Source: Mytilus californianus (Eukaryota > Mollusca > Bivalvia > Mytilida > Mytilidae). From it: a stretch of DNA of 64,000 nucleotides. The translations under genes and the position numbers were made by a program. The first letter of the stretch is position 1. Each line of letters opens with the position of its first letter. The notes beneath the pieces are model-generated. The model did not search any database. It saw only the letters and a list, made by a program, of their open reading frames with translations, and was not told the origin of the DNA. Positions 24,660 through 35,059 of the stretch are shown in pieces. The DNA lies in NCBI RefSeq assembly GCF_021869535.1, contig NW_026262743.1, positions 62,001 to 126,000 on the forward strand. The letters run 5' to 3'.

Positions 24660-24938
24660 CATTACAAATGTAGGGGGCCTCGGTGGACGAGTGGTCTAAG
24701 TAGTTACTACTGTAATCACTAACCAGTCAACACTGAGGTTGTGAGTTCGAACCCCGCTCGTGCGGGTGTTCTCGACTCCAATCTTAATTGACTAGGATTG
24801 TCAGTTTTCCTATCGAAGGTCGGTGTTTTTCTGCGGGCACTCCGGCTTCCTCCAACAATAAAAACTGGCCGCCACGAAATAGCCCAAAAGCGGTGCTTAA
24901 AAGTGGCCAAAAATCAAATCAAAATCATTACAAATTTA
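24660..24938 (+). mobile_element. tRNA-derived SINE with 13-bp target-site duplication
   Basis: The body (24673-24925, 253 bp) is flanked by CATTACAAATGTA (24660-24672) and CATTACAAATTTA (24926-24938), which match at 12 of 13 bases. The head resembles a tRNA with a long variable arm: CCTCGGTGGACGAGTGGTCT lies in the A-box region and GTGAGTTCGAACCCC in the B-box region. The middle carries CACTCCGGCTTCCTCCAACA and AACTGGCCGCCACGAAATAG, a conserved core I recognise from molluscan SINEs. The tail is AAATCAAATCAAAATC. It would be transcribed by RNA polymerase III and moved by a partner LINE. I cannot say which named SINE family it belongs to. The 63-residue minus frame inside it is not a gene. Confidence 0.85.
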
Positions 24939-25678
24939 TGAGTACAAATTCTTCATCATAATTTATTTTGATAATTCTATCAAAATTAACATCAAAGCTT
25001 AAAGCTAATAACTTAGAAAATGGTTCTCCCCATGAAAGGTTTCGATTTTAGCATAACACTTCATAACCATACTTTTTATGTCCTATCCAAATAACCTATG
25101 TTTTAGAAAAAAAGTAATGTGTAAACCAGATATATTTCCAATATAATCTATTTCATTCAATGATTCATTCAAAGATTCTTCTGTGCCATCTAAAATAAGA
25201 GATGTGTCTTTAGTAAACTACGAAAGTTTGTGCTCAACTTCAGTAACTGAAATACAACCTTTTTAACCATTATTTCATATTGCCAACAGCTTCGTTTTAT
25301 AGATAAAACATTCTAATAGATGTCCTCCCTGATTTAAAACAGAGCTAATTTCATATTCTTAAAATCATTTCTTTTATCCAATTAATTATTGATTCTCCCA
25401 AATTAAACAACTTCAGCACACTGTAGTGAAATTTTTAAGAAATTGAATCAATCGCCTTTTCAAAATCTATGAGCAACAATAAGCCTGGAATATGTCTTCC
25501 TCAGTAAATTGCATGATATCACAAATTAAACAAAGTTTTTTTCCAAAGCATCTCCTGCAAATAAACCCAGTTTGATATCAATCTTTCAGTTTATCTAAAA
25601 CTTTAAGAAATGTCTAGGCTTATTTTCTTTTGGCAGGCATGTAATGATTTCTTGTTTCTGCGTAACAGATAATCTCAG
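24939..25678. other. No gene recognised
   Basis: AT-rich with no supported coding or repeat feature. Confidence 0.5.
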
Positions 25679-26830
25679 TATTGTAGTTATAGCAGTTTAC
25701 AACAAACAAATCAAATCTTGTAAATAGATTTGACAAACCTTACACAATTTTACCTTTCCTGTTTAAATCCATGTTTTTATTTTCATTTCTATTTGTTTCG
25801 GCTCTCCAAAGTGTTGAGAGGAACATACTCGGTGAAAGTTATTTAAGAAACTCATGTCCCATTTCTTTCTCTTTGTTTACATTCTAAAATGATGTATTTG
25901 AGTGTCACTAAGAGATTGTGATAAGGAAATTCATGTTATCATATTTTCAATCCCGTTTCCATACTATATTATATTTCATGCGTAACATTTGTAAATAAAA
26001 CTCGTCTGCAGATTGTCATCAGACAGGGTAAATGTAATTGACCAGAAACTCCGCTATAATAAGGTATTTATTTATTTATTTATTTATTTATTTATTTTAT
26101 TTATTTTATGATAAATTCAAAAACTCAAAAGTCATTAAAAAACTGGTATTGCAATGGCAAAATACAAAAATCTACGAAGGGATAAGAAAGTCCAGATAGA
26201 ATTGCAGTAAAAAACTCAAAACCGAGCAGCATTAACCAAACCAAAAACCAAGATTGATCTATGTGCTCCAAACTGGTAGGCAGATGTAGCATATGGAAAA
26301 TACACCAATAAGTATAGTCTGTTACTGATAAATCACATTCAGTAATTGCATAATGTAGTACAAAATTTTTATTTTTACATGCATACATTAAAATATGATT
26401 AATCTTTGTTTTACCTACATTACCGTCACCACTGTGTCTAAACTACCCCGGCAAAAACTGTTTGGACACAATAGTATCTAATATCCGGTACGGTGACGGA
26501 CAATCAACAGACAGAGAAAAGGTAAAATTTCTGTTTATTTATTTGTTGTTTTAAGGATATTGAAGAATATACATACACATATAACTATTTCCTATTGTTA
26601 TATGTAATATTTTCTACAACCGTTCTAGATTAATGGAGAAATAAGAAAAAGAGGCACATCAGAATGGTGAATTGAGTGAACCTTGCCTCGAATTTGCTTA
26701 ATTTCTCTTTAAATTGTGCACAGTGTACGGAAAGAAAGATATTAACACGGAGATTGCAACACTAGTCACTGTGATCACCTCAATATATCTGTGCATTGAA
26801 TAAAAGAAATGGGTTTGCGCGAGTAAAATT
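25679..26830 (+). repeat. Left arm of a ~3.8-kb inverted repeat
   Basis: This arm is the reverse complement of about 28060-29503. Anchor matches include ATTGTAGTTATAGCAGTTTAC (outer end), CAAAGTGTTGAGAGGAACAT, CAGATTGTCATCAGACAGG, AACTCCGCTATAAT, CGGCAAAAACTGTTTGGACA and the GTGCACAATTT-type inner section. The middle of the arm holds a TTTA microsatellite of only about 45 bp (26065-26110). Open frames in the arm, such as 26125-26388, are mirrored by frames in the other arm but show no recognised domain. Confidence 0.9.
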
Positions 26831-28059
26831 ATTACTTATCAGTGAAGTAGGAGTAGAGAAAGGGTTGGGTGGGGGTGGGGGTGGGGGGCTGGCTTCTTAA
26901 AGTGACAAAAAAAAAACCTTTAATCTATACTTTCTATCATAATAGTATAATAGTCTATACCTACATGTAAGTTAATGTCCTCATTCGTAGCCATGCACTT
27001 TATATTTTAATACCAAAATAAATTGCCTCACCTTTGCAAATGTGTAATGCGTGTATGGTCCCCTTTCCAGGCTCCTACGCCACAGCATGTATATATATGT
27101 ACCACCAAGTATGTTTTTCATCCTCCATCCCTCATTTTGAAAGTGGTAGGGGGCGGTAATTGTCCCCTTTCCCGGCTCATACCCTCACCCCTCACCCCCC
27201 CCCCCCCAAAAAAAAACAAAACAAAAATATATAACACAAATATGATTAACAGATTGAAAAAGAGGGACGAAAGATACCAGAGGGACAGTAAAACTCATAG
27301 ATCGAAAACAAACTGACAACTGACATTTAAAAATTCAACGACGTATGCAAATGAAATAAGAAAGAGTTTCAGACTCACGTAAATACGACATATAAATATT
27401 GTCAAAATCAATAAAATATAGAACAAAATATATAAATTTGAAAGAAAGCTGTTTCTCTTTTTTATGGGAAATACCATGCAATGAAAAATAATTTATTTTG
27501 TCTCGTTTTAAATTTTGTGATCCATTTATTTTTGAAATCATTTCTTTGTTTTTGTTTACCCAAGTATTGATCACGTGACACAATATTTCTTTTCATTTTT
27601 CATCCCTAATTCAAAATGGGTGGATGTTTATTGACGTTGAGACTGATTTTGTGCTATCACAGATCGGTTTAAGCAAATTTCTTGAACATGAAGAGAAAAG
27701 GGGAAAATCTCCGTATAGTTCGAATTAGACGATTAAAAAGATTTAAGCTTTTAACTGCTGAGCAAACCCAGCACAGATTTGTACATGGAAACATTTTATG
27801 GTTGCAGTTACTCTTGCAGTCAATAAGTTCGTAGACACTTTACCTTATTTCAGTATTTTGGAATATAGATAGCTTTTTATACTTTTCATATAAATTATAT
27901 TTATAAAACAAGGTAATTAGGACACAAGGTGTACGATAAAGTGCCTATGAACTCAAAGAATGCACGAGTGACTCTATTCATAAAAAGTGTCCGTGTAACA
28001 CCCGTTATAGTACTGTTTTTCTATAGCTCTGCTGGAGGCAAAGTCGTCAAATACATGTC
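26831..28059. other. Unpaired spacer of the inverted repeat
   Basis: About 1.2 kb between the arms. It holds a G-rich patch GGGTGGGGGTGGGGGTGGGG near 26868, a C13 run at 27195-27207 and a short family B tail at 27253-27325 (minus). No gene is recognised. Confidence 0.6.
27253..27325 (-). repeat. Family B tail fragment
   Basis: AAAGAGGGACGAAAGATACC followed by AGAGGGACAGTAAAACTCAT and ATCGAAAACAAACTGACAAC is the complement of the terminal part of the family B copy at 6440-6845. Only about 73 bp is present. Confidence 0.7.
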
Positions 28060-28585
28060 TTTCAGATTTGACATGACCCATGTCTTTCGTTCCATGCACA
28101 GAAATACAAATATCGAGGTACTCATTGTGATAAGTCATGCAATCGCTATGTTAATATCATTTTTCTTTCCGAACAATGTGCACAATTTAAAGAGAAATTA
28201 AAAAAATTCGAGACAAGCTTCACTCAATTCACCATTTCGATGTGCCTATTTACTTACTTTTCCATTAATCTAGAACGGTTGTAGAAAATATTACATCTCA
28301 CAATCGAAAATAATTATATGTGAATGTATATTCTTCAATATCCTTAAAACAACAAATAAATAAACAGAAATTTTACCTTTTCTCTGTTTGTTGATTGTCC
28401 GTCACCTCACCGGATTATATTAGATACTATTGTGTCCAAACAGTTTTTGCCGGGGAAGTTTAGACACAGTGGTGACGGTAATGTAGGTAAAAAAAGATTA
28501 ATCATATTTGAATGTATGCATGTAAAAATGAAAATTTTGTACTACATTATGCAATTACTGAATGTGATTTATCAGTAACAGACTA

Positions 28586-28661
28586 TCTGCTGTTGTCTGT
28601 TCTATGGTCGGGTTGTTGTCTCTTTGACACATTCCCCATTTCCATTCTCAATTTTATTTTA
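28586..28661 (+). mobile_element. 76-bp repeat insertion present in one arm only
   Basis: The right arm reads GACTA, then 76 bp, then TACTTATTG. The left arm, complemented, reads GACTATACTTATTG with no gap. The extra piece contains GGTCGGGTTGTTGTCTCTTT and CCCCATTTCCATTCTCAATT, a segment I recognise as very common in mussel sequences. The clean junction at a TA step fits insertion, though exact deletion from the left arm is possible. Confidence 0.75.
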
Positions 28662-28867
28662 TACTTATTGGTGTATTTTCCATATGCTACATCTGCCTAC
28701 CAGTGTGGAGCACATAGGTCAATCTTGGTTTTTGGTTTGGTTAATGCTGCTCGGTTTTGAGTTTTTTACTGTAATTCTATCTGGACTTTCCTATCCCTTC
28801 GTAAATGTTTGTATTTTGCCATTGCAATACCAGTTTCTGTATGACTTTTGAGTTTTTGAATTTATTA

Positions 28868-28915
28868 TAAAATGAATAAATAAATAAGTAATAAATAAAT
28901 AAATAAATAAATGAA

Positions 28916-28946
<31 letters not shown>

Positions 28947-29075
28947 ACAAACAAATAAATAAAAAAAAAATAAATAAAAAAAAAATACAAACATAAATAA
29001 ATAAATAAATAAATAAAAACAAACAAACAAACAAACATAAATAAATAAATAAATACATAAATAAATAAATAAATA

Positions 29076-29108
<33 letters not shown>
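28868..29108. repeat. AAAT/CAAA/AATC compound microsatellite
   Basis: About 240 bp of tetranucleotide repeats change from AAAT to AAAC-rich and finally to AATC units. The paired site in the left arm is a simple TTTA run of about 45 bp, so this array expanded after the arms formed or differs by assembly error. Confidence 0.9.
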
Positions 29109-29114
<6 letters not shown>

Positions 29115-29503
29115 CAATTACTTATTATAGCGGAGTTTCTGGTCAATAATATTTTCCTGTCTGATGACAATCTGCAGACGATTTTAAATTACAAATGTTA
29201 CGCATGAAATATAATATAGTATGGAAACGGGATTGAAAATATGATAACATGAATTTCCTTATCACAATCTCTTAGTGACACTCAAATACATCATTTTAAA
29301 ATGTGAACAAAGAGAAAGAAATGGGACATGAGTTTCTTAAATAACTTTTACGGAGTATGTTCCTCTCAACACTTTGGAGAGCCGAAACAAATAGAAATGA
29401 ACATAAAAACATGGATTTAAACAGGAAAGGTAAAATTGTGTAAGGTTTTTCAAATGCTTTTGGCAAGATTTGATTTTTTTGTTGTAAACTGCTTAAACTA
29501 CAA

Positions 29504-30734
29504 TATATATATATATATACCAATAGCAATGCTCATGTTACATGTTTAGGAATATCTGTTATCAGACCATGATGTTAATATAATCAGCAATAAATGCTCT
29601 CTTTCTGTGTGTATACGTTTTGATTTTTGTTTGTTTTTCTTTCTGTATTCATTTGATTTTTGTTTAAAGCCAAAATCCAAATACTACTATTTGCTATCTT
29701 GTCGTTTTTATAACGATGACATAATCTGGAAATTGATGATTCTTAGCTAATATTTTTTTTCCCAACATGTTTCAACTGTGAGTGCTTTAAAGCTTGGCAT
29801 ATGCACATGTAATAAAAAAGTTTTGCTAGTTGAAAACTGTACGTTTTTATGTTTACTAGTTTTTTCCTTGTTCAATGAAAACAAACTGGTTTATAATATT
29901 TTATTTACAGCTGTCAGTTGACATGCAATGCATGACGTAAATAAAATTCCGAAAATGTTTAACACGCAATAGGTAAATAATATCATTATTCATAAAACAA
30001 AATACTTCAGCATTTTATTGTGACTGTATAAACCATGTCAGTTTATATATGCAGATCAGTCAATGGTTAGAGAACTCATAAACATTAAACTATCATTTAA
30101 TTACATATTCGTAAATATACACTAATTAGCAGATGCTTATTTTGAATGTTTCGCCAGATAACAAAATATATTTTGAAGAACATACAGAAGTTGTTTCCTC
30201 TTCTTCCAAACCGTACACATTTTATTTTAGTATGCAAAAATATTCAAAAACGGGCCAGTTTGGCTTAACATTTGATGATTTTGATACATTTAACACCTGA
30301 ACGTTCACATTGTCATTGCATAAGCATGTTTCAAATTACAATAGAATTGTTTCACATGATTTGGAATAATATATTATATGGTATATGTTGAAAAAACCCT
30401 CAACTATTCCAGGCTTATAATTTGATACGCGAAATGCATATTCTGTCCATGTAAGAGCATTACTAGTACATATGAATAAAATGTTTAAACTTTATCAGCT
30501 TATTAAAGATATCTCGTTTTTTTCAAAACATATCAACGTTAAGGCAAATTAGGTTTAACTGCATAATACTTCAGCATTGAGACAAATGTCTTCCAAATGA
30601 TATTCGAGCGTTCAAAGTCATTACTGTAACTCAAAAATATTTATGCAATACTGAAAGTCCTTACAAAAACATATTATGCATGTTCATTTCACATTGGTTT
30701 CCCAGTAACATTTCACAATAGTATTAGTTTGACT
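29504..30734. other. No gene recognised
   Basis: AT-rich sequence with a short TA run at 29504-29518. No supported feature. Confidence 0.5.
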
Positions 30735-30890
30735 CACATATTGCCCCCGTCAAAGGCGATAGGGGAATTAAGTGCTACCCTTGACCAACCGTCTTCCCGT
30801 CTTTCCGTCCGTCCGTCTGTCCTATTATAGTTGCATTGCTTGATAGAAGTATTCGTGTCCTCAGACACATTCTTTTTTTTTTAATTTATT
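30735..30890 (+). repeat. Family D repeat ending in GTGTC hairpin
   Basis: TTGCCCCCGTCAAAGGCGAT and a CCGTC-rich stretch (30790-30822) lead to GTATTCGTGTCCTCAGACAC. The stem GTGTC/GACAC with loop CTCA occupies 30855-30868 and is followed by ATTCTTTT. It is the second copy of the 9806-9925 element and is longer on the left. Confidence 0.65.
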
Positions 30891-32715
30891 TGTATTAACA
30901 TCTTTTTTTTCATTTTCAATAAATGTATATAAAAAAAGGATATTGAAAGTAATTACTACCAATGAACAGCTGGGCTTTTCCGTTCCGGCAGTTAAACCTG
31001 TGCTCTATGACATCAGTTTGGTCTATTGACGTTTTAGATTTTGATATTTGTTAAAACTTAAAACTCGTACAGGTTCGGCCTATTGAATTAGGTATGAAGA
31101 AATGTAACCTGAAAAGGTCACTCAATTGGATGTTGTGTAAACCGGAAATATTTGATTTTTGCACGAATGTCCCAGAAAACTATCTTGAAGCCCTACACGT
31201 TCTGTACGAAAGCAGCTTTGGGTAAACAAGAAATGATGAATTGATTTCCATAAATCATCGGAATAAAGCTTGATAATATATTTGTAGGAATAAGTATCGA
31301 TAGTATGTACATAAATCTCTTTTTTCTATGCTAGCAGAAGTTGCTGAATCACTATATTTCACAAATTTTGAAAGTATCTTCGACTTTTGAGTTTTGATTC
31401 TCTTCTGTGATCCTCTGCCTATTTCAACAACATCGTTTATGTCATAATGAATGTATTTGAACTGCAAACGTGTTGTATCAAAATGATTAACAATATTACA
31501 AAAATGGACTCGATTTAAAAACGAATGACTGCTTTTAAATAAGGAGAGGTGTGTGTTTGCTCCTTGTATTTGTTTTACTTATTTTAAATAGAAACAAAAC
31601 AAAAAGCGAATAAACAACACATTCAATTTGATAGCATTACTTGTAACATCGATCAACAAATCCTTTTCAATGTGATATGTTTGAGATTATTCATAGATTG
31701 AAGTTGCCAAATCCAATATTTCAAAATCAAATGATTTGATAACTTAGTGGACTGAGTATTCAATAGTTGTCCTCAAGGGTACATTTGAATAACATATGCA
31801 AGCAATTTAACAAAATAAACACCAATACTTGAATGTTATTTAAATAGACCTGATATATCCAATAAAATATATATATCTAACAAAACCTGTAGGAAAACCC
31901 GAAAACGTGATATTCTCTTACCCTGTTCGTGGTAAACATTTAAGGCTGGACGTGCTGGAGGAGGAGTGTGGCTTCTCGTTTCAGTTTAATAATCATACCA
32001 GCTTCAATGATGGAATTTCTGGCATTTCTATTTTGATGATGATTTGAAGATATATATTGTAACGCATAACGGTTTTCTCGACTGCTTCGCTGTCCAAAGG
32101 CTCTTCATTATTTTTGTCAATCTCTTTTACATAACATCCAACTGACACTTTATTCTCTGTTTCAAATAGCAATATCACGAAATTCTCAAAGATAACCATT
32201 GTATTTCTGTTCAACAAGATTTGCAACTGCAGTATGCATGAAATTATTCCGAATTTCGCAGATTCGATCGACATATTCTCATATAGTTTTCCCTGCATGA
32301 CATCGTATTCATCTTTCCAGAATGAAGAAGATTGCCAAAAATAATGGTAGACAGAAGAGCAGTTATATCATTATCTGATGAAGTCTTCATTTTTTTATTA
32401 TCGGATCGTTCGATAAAGCTGTACTTGCTTTATGAACTGTTTCATTGTAAGTACAGTAGTGCTTCTTGGACAGGTTTTCACTCGGTTTTCAGCAAACACA
32501 ACAAGCCGTGACTTGTATTGTTTAACTATGATGAGAAAACACTTGGCAAATCGTGTCCGATTATTCATCTAGGGCTTGAAAATTAACGTATATTCAATTC
32601 AGTAAAATTTGTCTATTTTATATGTACAGCCGCTACACTCCTATGTCTAGATCTGTATAAAGTCAATGTAAAAGTGTTTTGTTTTCCAAAAAAAAAATTA
32701 ATCAATCATCTATAA
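30891..32715. other. No gene recognised
   Basis: Minus-strand open frames at 31255-31467 and 31993-32298 are intact but show no motif I recognise, and no splice context connects them. The sequence is AT-rich up to the abrupt rise in GC near 32730, where the virus-like block begins. Confidence 0.4.
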
Positions 32716-32925
32716 GAATTTATCCAATTAATCGACTTGTACCCCTTGTTTGTAATCGATGTGAGTCATCAGTATGAACGTCTCAAAGAATCTACGGTAG
32801 ACATTCAGATCCGGGCCGAATTCGCCCGCAATGTTCCAGCCAACACCGAGGCGTTTGCACTTGTCATTTTCTACAGAATCCTACAGTTTGAATCCGATGG
32901 TCAGAAGATGAACGTCGTGTACTAA
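32716..32925 (+). pseudogene. C-terminal fragment of a virus-like structural or accessory protein
   Basis: An open frame of about 69 residues ends at TAA 32923-32925. It has no upstream continuation: a stop lies at 32713-32715 and the DNA turns AT-rich, so the gene is cut at its 5' side. The fragment has VIDVSHQYERLKESTVDIQI and then ANVP-type and VIFYRILQFESDGQKMNVVY segments, ending shortly after. I do not know its function. Its composition and direct spacing to the next gene place it in the virus-like gene block. Confidence 0.5.
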
Positions 32926-32931
32926 AAGTAA

Positions 32932-33081
32932 ATGGATAAAATTCACCTACAACTCCTCTTTGTCAGTCGCCCCGCCGAAGTCTATGCGATCGTAGTGAAG
33001 GCTGGTAAACAACTCAAGGAGCAGTATGACGGTATCGAAGAGTGGAAGCAAAAATATGTGACAATGGTCTACCATAAATAA
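32932..33081 (+). CDS. Small 49-residue protein of the virus-like block
   Basis: The ATG at 32932 sits in TAAATGG, six bases after the upstream stop. The stop TAA (33079-33081) directly abuts the next ATG. The protein begins MDKIHLQLLFVSRP and has a lysine/glutamate-rich second half ending VTMVYHK. No signal peptide, membrane segment or known motif is visible. The compact spacing and shared start motif are the main evidence that it is a real gene. Function unknown. Confidence 0.5.
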   Translation: MDKIHLQLLFVSRPAEVYAIVVKAGKQLKEQYDGIEEWKQKYVTMVYHK

Positions 33082-33855
33082 ATGGACAACACATTGTTGC
33101 AGCAAATTGTCGATAACACCGACCCCAAGCATGGGTTTTCCTTCATCGTCTCTGGAAACGATAGCCAAATCCTTACCCGGTTCAACCCCCCCACTGCAAC
33201 TCAAGGAATCCAAGGCCTACGAGATGGCATTGGTGAACCTGGAAACCTACTACTCCATCCCAAACATTCACGCAGGTAACAATTCCTTCCGCTATTCTCA
33301 AGACGAAGGTGCCAACTGGTTTCCCATTGTGTTGAGCACTGGCTCGTACGGTATAGATGAAATTAACAATGAGATCCAGCGACAAATTCGTCTCAACCAG
33401 CACAAAACTTAGATCATCATCGATGCCAACCGCTCGACGCTGAGAGCAACCCTGACCCTAGCCAGACGCTTTCAAGTGGACTTTGATGTTGAAAACAGCC
33501 TTAGCACCGTGTTGGGGTTTGAGCGACGACTCGATACACTTTTGATAGGGTTACAAATGGTTACACTGAGGGTGAACACATTGTGAATATCATCAGCATT
33601 AACAGCATTCTGATGAATAGTGATATCATCCATGGGAGTTATGTGAACGGTACCCAGCAGTCCACCATCTACAGCTTCTTTCCCGCAGTCGATCCTGGTA
33701 TGAAGATCATTCAAACCCCCAAGAATCTAGTATACTTGCCAGTGACCTTGCGAACCATCAATCGCATGCAAACGTATATCACCGATCAAGACGGTAGGCC
33801 CATCGATTTCAGGGGTGAACATCTCACCATCCGCTTTAATCTTCGAGAGGTATAA
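33082..33855 (+). pseudogene. Penton/minor-capsid-like gene, broken
   Basis: The start ATG (33082, in TAAATGG) follows the previous stop without a gap. Coding continues in three frames: frame 1 to about 33195, frame 2 from there to a stop at 33410-33412 and apparently on to about 33545, and frame 3 from about 33580 to the TAA at 33853-33855. At least two frameshifts and one premature stop are therefore present. The last segment carries VYLPVTLRTINRMQTYITDQ followed by a glycine/aspartate turn and a final LTIRFNLREV strand. That ending resembles the minor capsid (penton-like) proteins of Polinton-type elements, which is an inference. As it stands no full protein can be made. Confidence 0.5.
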
Positions 33856-33859
33856 ATAA

Positions 33860-34450
33860 ATGACTTATCACGAACATGGTTTAAACTTGACAAAAGGTCA
33901 AGCTGATAAACTACAACGGGCTGCCAAGAAAGGTTGTCCGGTGTCCATTCGATTGTCCCACGCAAACCTGCAAGGCGAACACAAGATGAGGCTCACCTCC
34001 CGACAGGTTCAAAAGATTACCAAGCTTCTCCAGAAAGGCTCTGGTGGTATGAATCTGGAGCTGAGTGCGAACCAAATAAAGGAAAACATGCAAAAAGTAG
34101 GTGGATTCCTACCCATGTTGGTAGGGCTGGCACTGAGGGCACTTCCCATGAAAGCTAAGACCATTCTACCTGCCTTGGGTGTTGGAGCCTTGAGCGGTCT
34201 GGGTGGTGTAGCCGTCAACAAGGCCTTAGGGTCTGGATTGTACCTGAAACGTGGTTGGTGTGTTTGTACCGTGAAACCTAGTGGCAACGGTCTCTACCTC
34301 AAACCCTCAAACGCCCGGATCACCTATGGTGATGGACTCTACTTGAAGCGTGGTCAGCAATTCCACAACGGAGCCGGTCTGCTCTTAGGTGCCAATAGTC
34401 CCTTCAAAAACATTCCCCTCCTTGGTATGCTCCTATACATAAATGGATGA
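33860..34450 (+). CDS. GLYLK-repeat virion core-like protein, 196 residues, intact
   Basis: Intact frame from ATG 33860 (in TAAATG, four bases after the previous stop) to TGA 34448-34450. Residues 9-34 and 44-70 are related basic repeats with the pattern L-T-x-x-Q-x-x-K, and a shorter third copy starts at about 69. Residues 81-122 are hydrophobic and glycine/alanine-rich, with a GVGALSGLGG core. Then G-L-Y-L-K occurs at about 126, 144 and 159, and a variant GLLLG at about 173. I associate this layout with a small basic virion protein (adenovirus pX-like) in Polinton/adintovirus elements. A DNA-binding core or membrane-active role is inference. It overlaps the next gene by 8 bp. Intactness is notable beside the broken upstream gene. 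Confidence 0.6.
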   Translation: MTYHEHGLNLTKGQADKLQRAAKKGCPVSIRLSHANLQGEHKMRLTSRQVQKITKLLQKGSGGMNLELSANQIKENMQKVGGFLPMLVGLALRALPMKAKTILPALGVGALSGLGGVAVNKALGSGLYLKRGWCVCTVKPSGNGLYLKPSNARITYGDGLYLKRGQQFHNGAGLLLGANSPFKNIPLLGMLLYING

Positions 34451-34952
34451 TTTAGATTCTGGGTACCGGCAGACTAGAGTCGAATGTATGGAGGATCAAC
34501 TCGATGCAGAAATTCATAAGTATCAACGTAGCTTGAAGATCTACAAACGACTCAACAAAGTAGTGTCTATAGCACAGGGTGTGTGTTCCGTAGGCAGTTT
34601 GATGTTGACCAGCTGCACCATGGGTTCAGCTTTGACCGGTATAGGTATTATAGCCTCCCTTCCCCTAGGATCCCTAGCTTGCTTGAGTGCCACTGCCGTG
34701 ATGGTACTCACACTGATCTCAAGGCGTATAATAAAAAAGAAGAAGAAACACCGCGACACCTTGCGATTGGTACAGTCCACAAAATCCTTGGTCGAACAAC
34801 GTATCAGTACTGCTTTGGCTGACGATGAACAGATCGATAATGCTGAGTTTGGGAAGATCGTTACCTGCCTCAAGAACTACTACAATGAGAAAGATCAGCT
34901 GCGACAACCCCTATCCAGTTTCAGTGAGGAGCTTTCGAAGTGTGCTTCCTAA
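34443..34952 (+). CDS. Membrane-hairpin protein of the virus-like block, 169 residues, intact
   Basis: The ATG at 34443 lies inside the end of the upstream gene, again in TAAATGG; the stop is TAA 34950-34952. Residues 1-38 are charged and probably helical. Residues 41-93 contain two hydrophobic stretches (SIAQGVCSVGSLMLTS and TGIGIIASLPLGSLACLSAT) with small-residue spacers. A strongly basic patch RRIIKKKKKHR follows at about 94-104, then a hydrophilic, glutamate/glutamine-rich helix to the end. The pattern suggests a membrane hairpin with both ends on one side. Placement next to the GLYLK protein suggests a virion membrane or accessory role; that is inference. A perfect hairpin begins 18 bp after the stop. 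Confidence 0.55.
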   Translation: MDDLDSGYRQTRVECMEDQLDAEIHKYQRSLKIYKRLNKVVSIAQGVCSVGSLMLTSCTMGSALTGIGIIASLPLGSLACLSATAVMVLTLISRRIIKKKKKHRDTLRLVQSTKSLVEQRISTALADDEQIDNAEFGKIVTCLKNYYNEKDQLRQPLSSFSEELSKCAS

Positions 34953-34970
34953 TCCCCAAAAAAAGGCATT

Positions 34971-34997
34971 CCAATGGGAGAATATCCCATTGGAAGA
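34971..34997 (+). terminator. Perfect 11-bp hairpin after the last plus-strand gene
   Basis: TTCCAATGGGA (34971-34981), loop GAATA, TCCCATTGGAA (34987-34997). It begins 18 bp after the stop codon and just after an A7 run. A transcript 3'-end or polyadenylation signal like those of some giant DNA viruses is possible but unproven. Confidence 0.6.
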
Positions 34998-35059
34998 CCT
35001 CAAATAATAATACTAGATTCCCCCGAACCTTCTTTAAACCCATAACTTTTAACCGTCAA

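Larger units (their letters stand above)
28060..29503 (-). repeat. Right arm of the ~3.8-kb inverted repeat
   Basis: Reverse complement of 25679-26830 with roughly one difference in ten bases by eye. It is longer than the left arm for two reasons: a 76-bp insertion at 28586-28661 and a greatly expanded AAAT/CAAA/AATC microsatellite at 28868-29108 where the left arm has about 45 bp. Minus-strand frames rich in Y, I, L and F across 28777-29085 are translations of the microsatellite and not genes. Confidence 0.9.

Noticed and set aside
24673..24760. Functional tRNA gene
   Set aside because: The arms do not pair as a complete tRNA. The segment continues into a SINE body with an A-rich tail and target duplication.
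28777..29085. Minus-strand frames rich in Y, I, F and L that look like membrane proteins
   Set aside because: They are translations of the AAAT/CAAA microsatellite.
25679..29503. Sequencing-adapter palindrome artefact
   Set aside because: The arms differ at roughly one base in ten, one has a 76-bp insert, and a 1.2-kb unpaired spacer separates them.
31993..32298. 101-residue minus-strand frame as a host gene
   Set aside because: It is intact but has no recognised motif, splice context or conserved start. It is kept as unresolved.
33182..34287. Minus-strand frames across the virus-like block
   Set aside because: They are antisense to genes with recognisable protein patterns and consistent start motifs.
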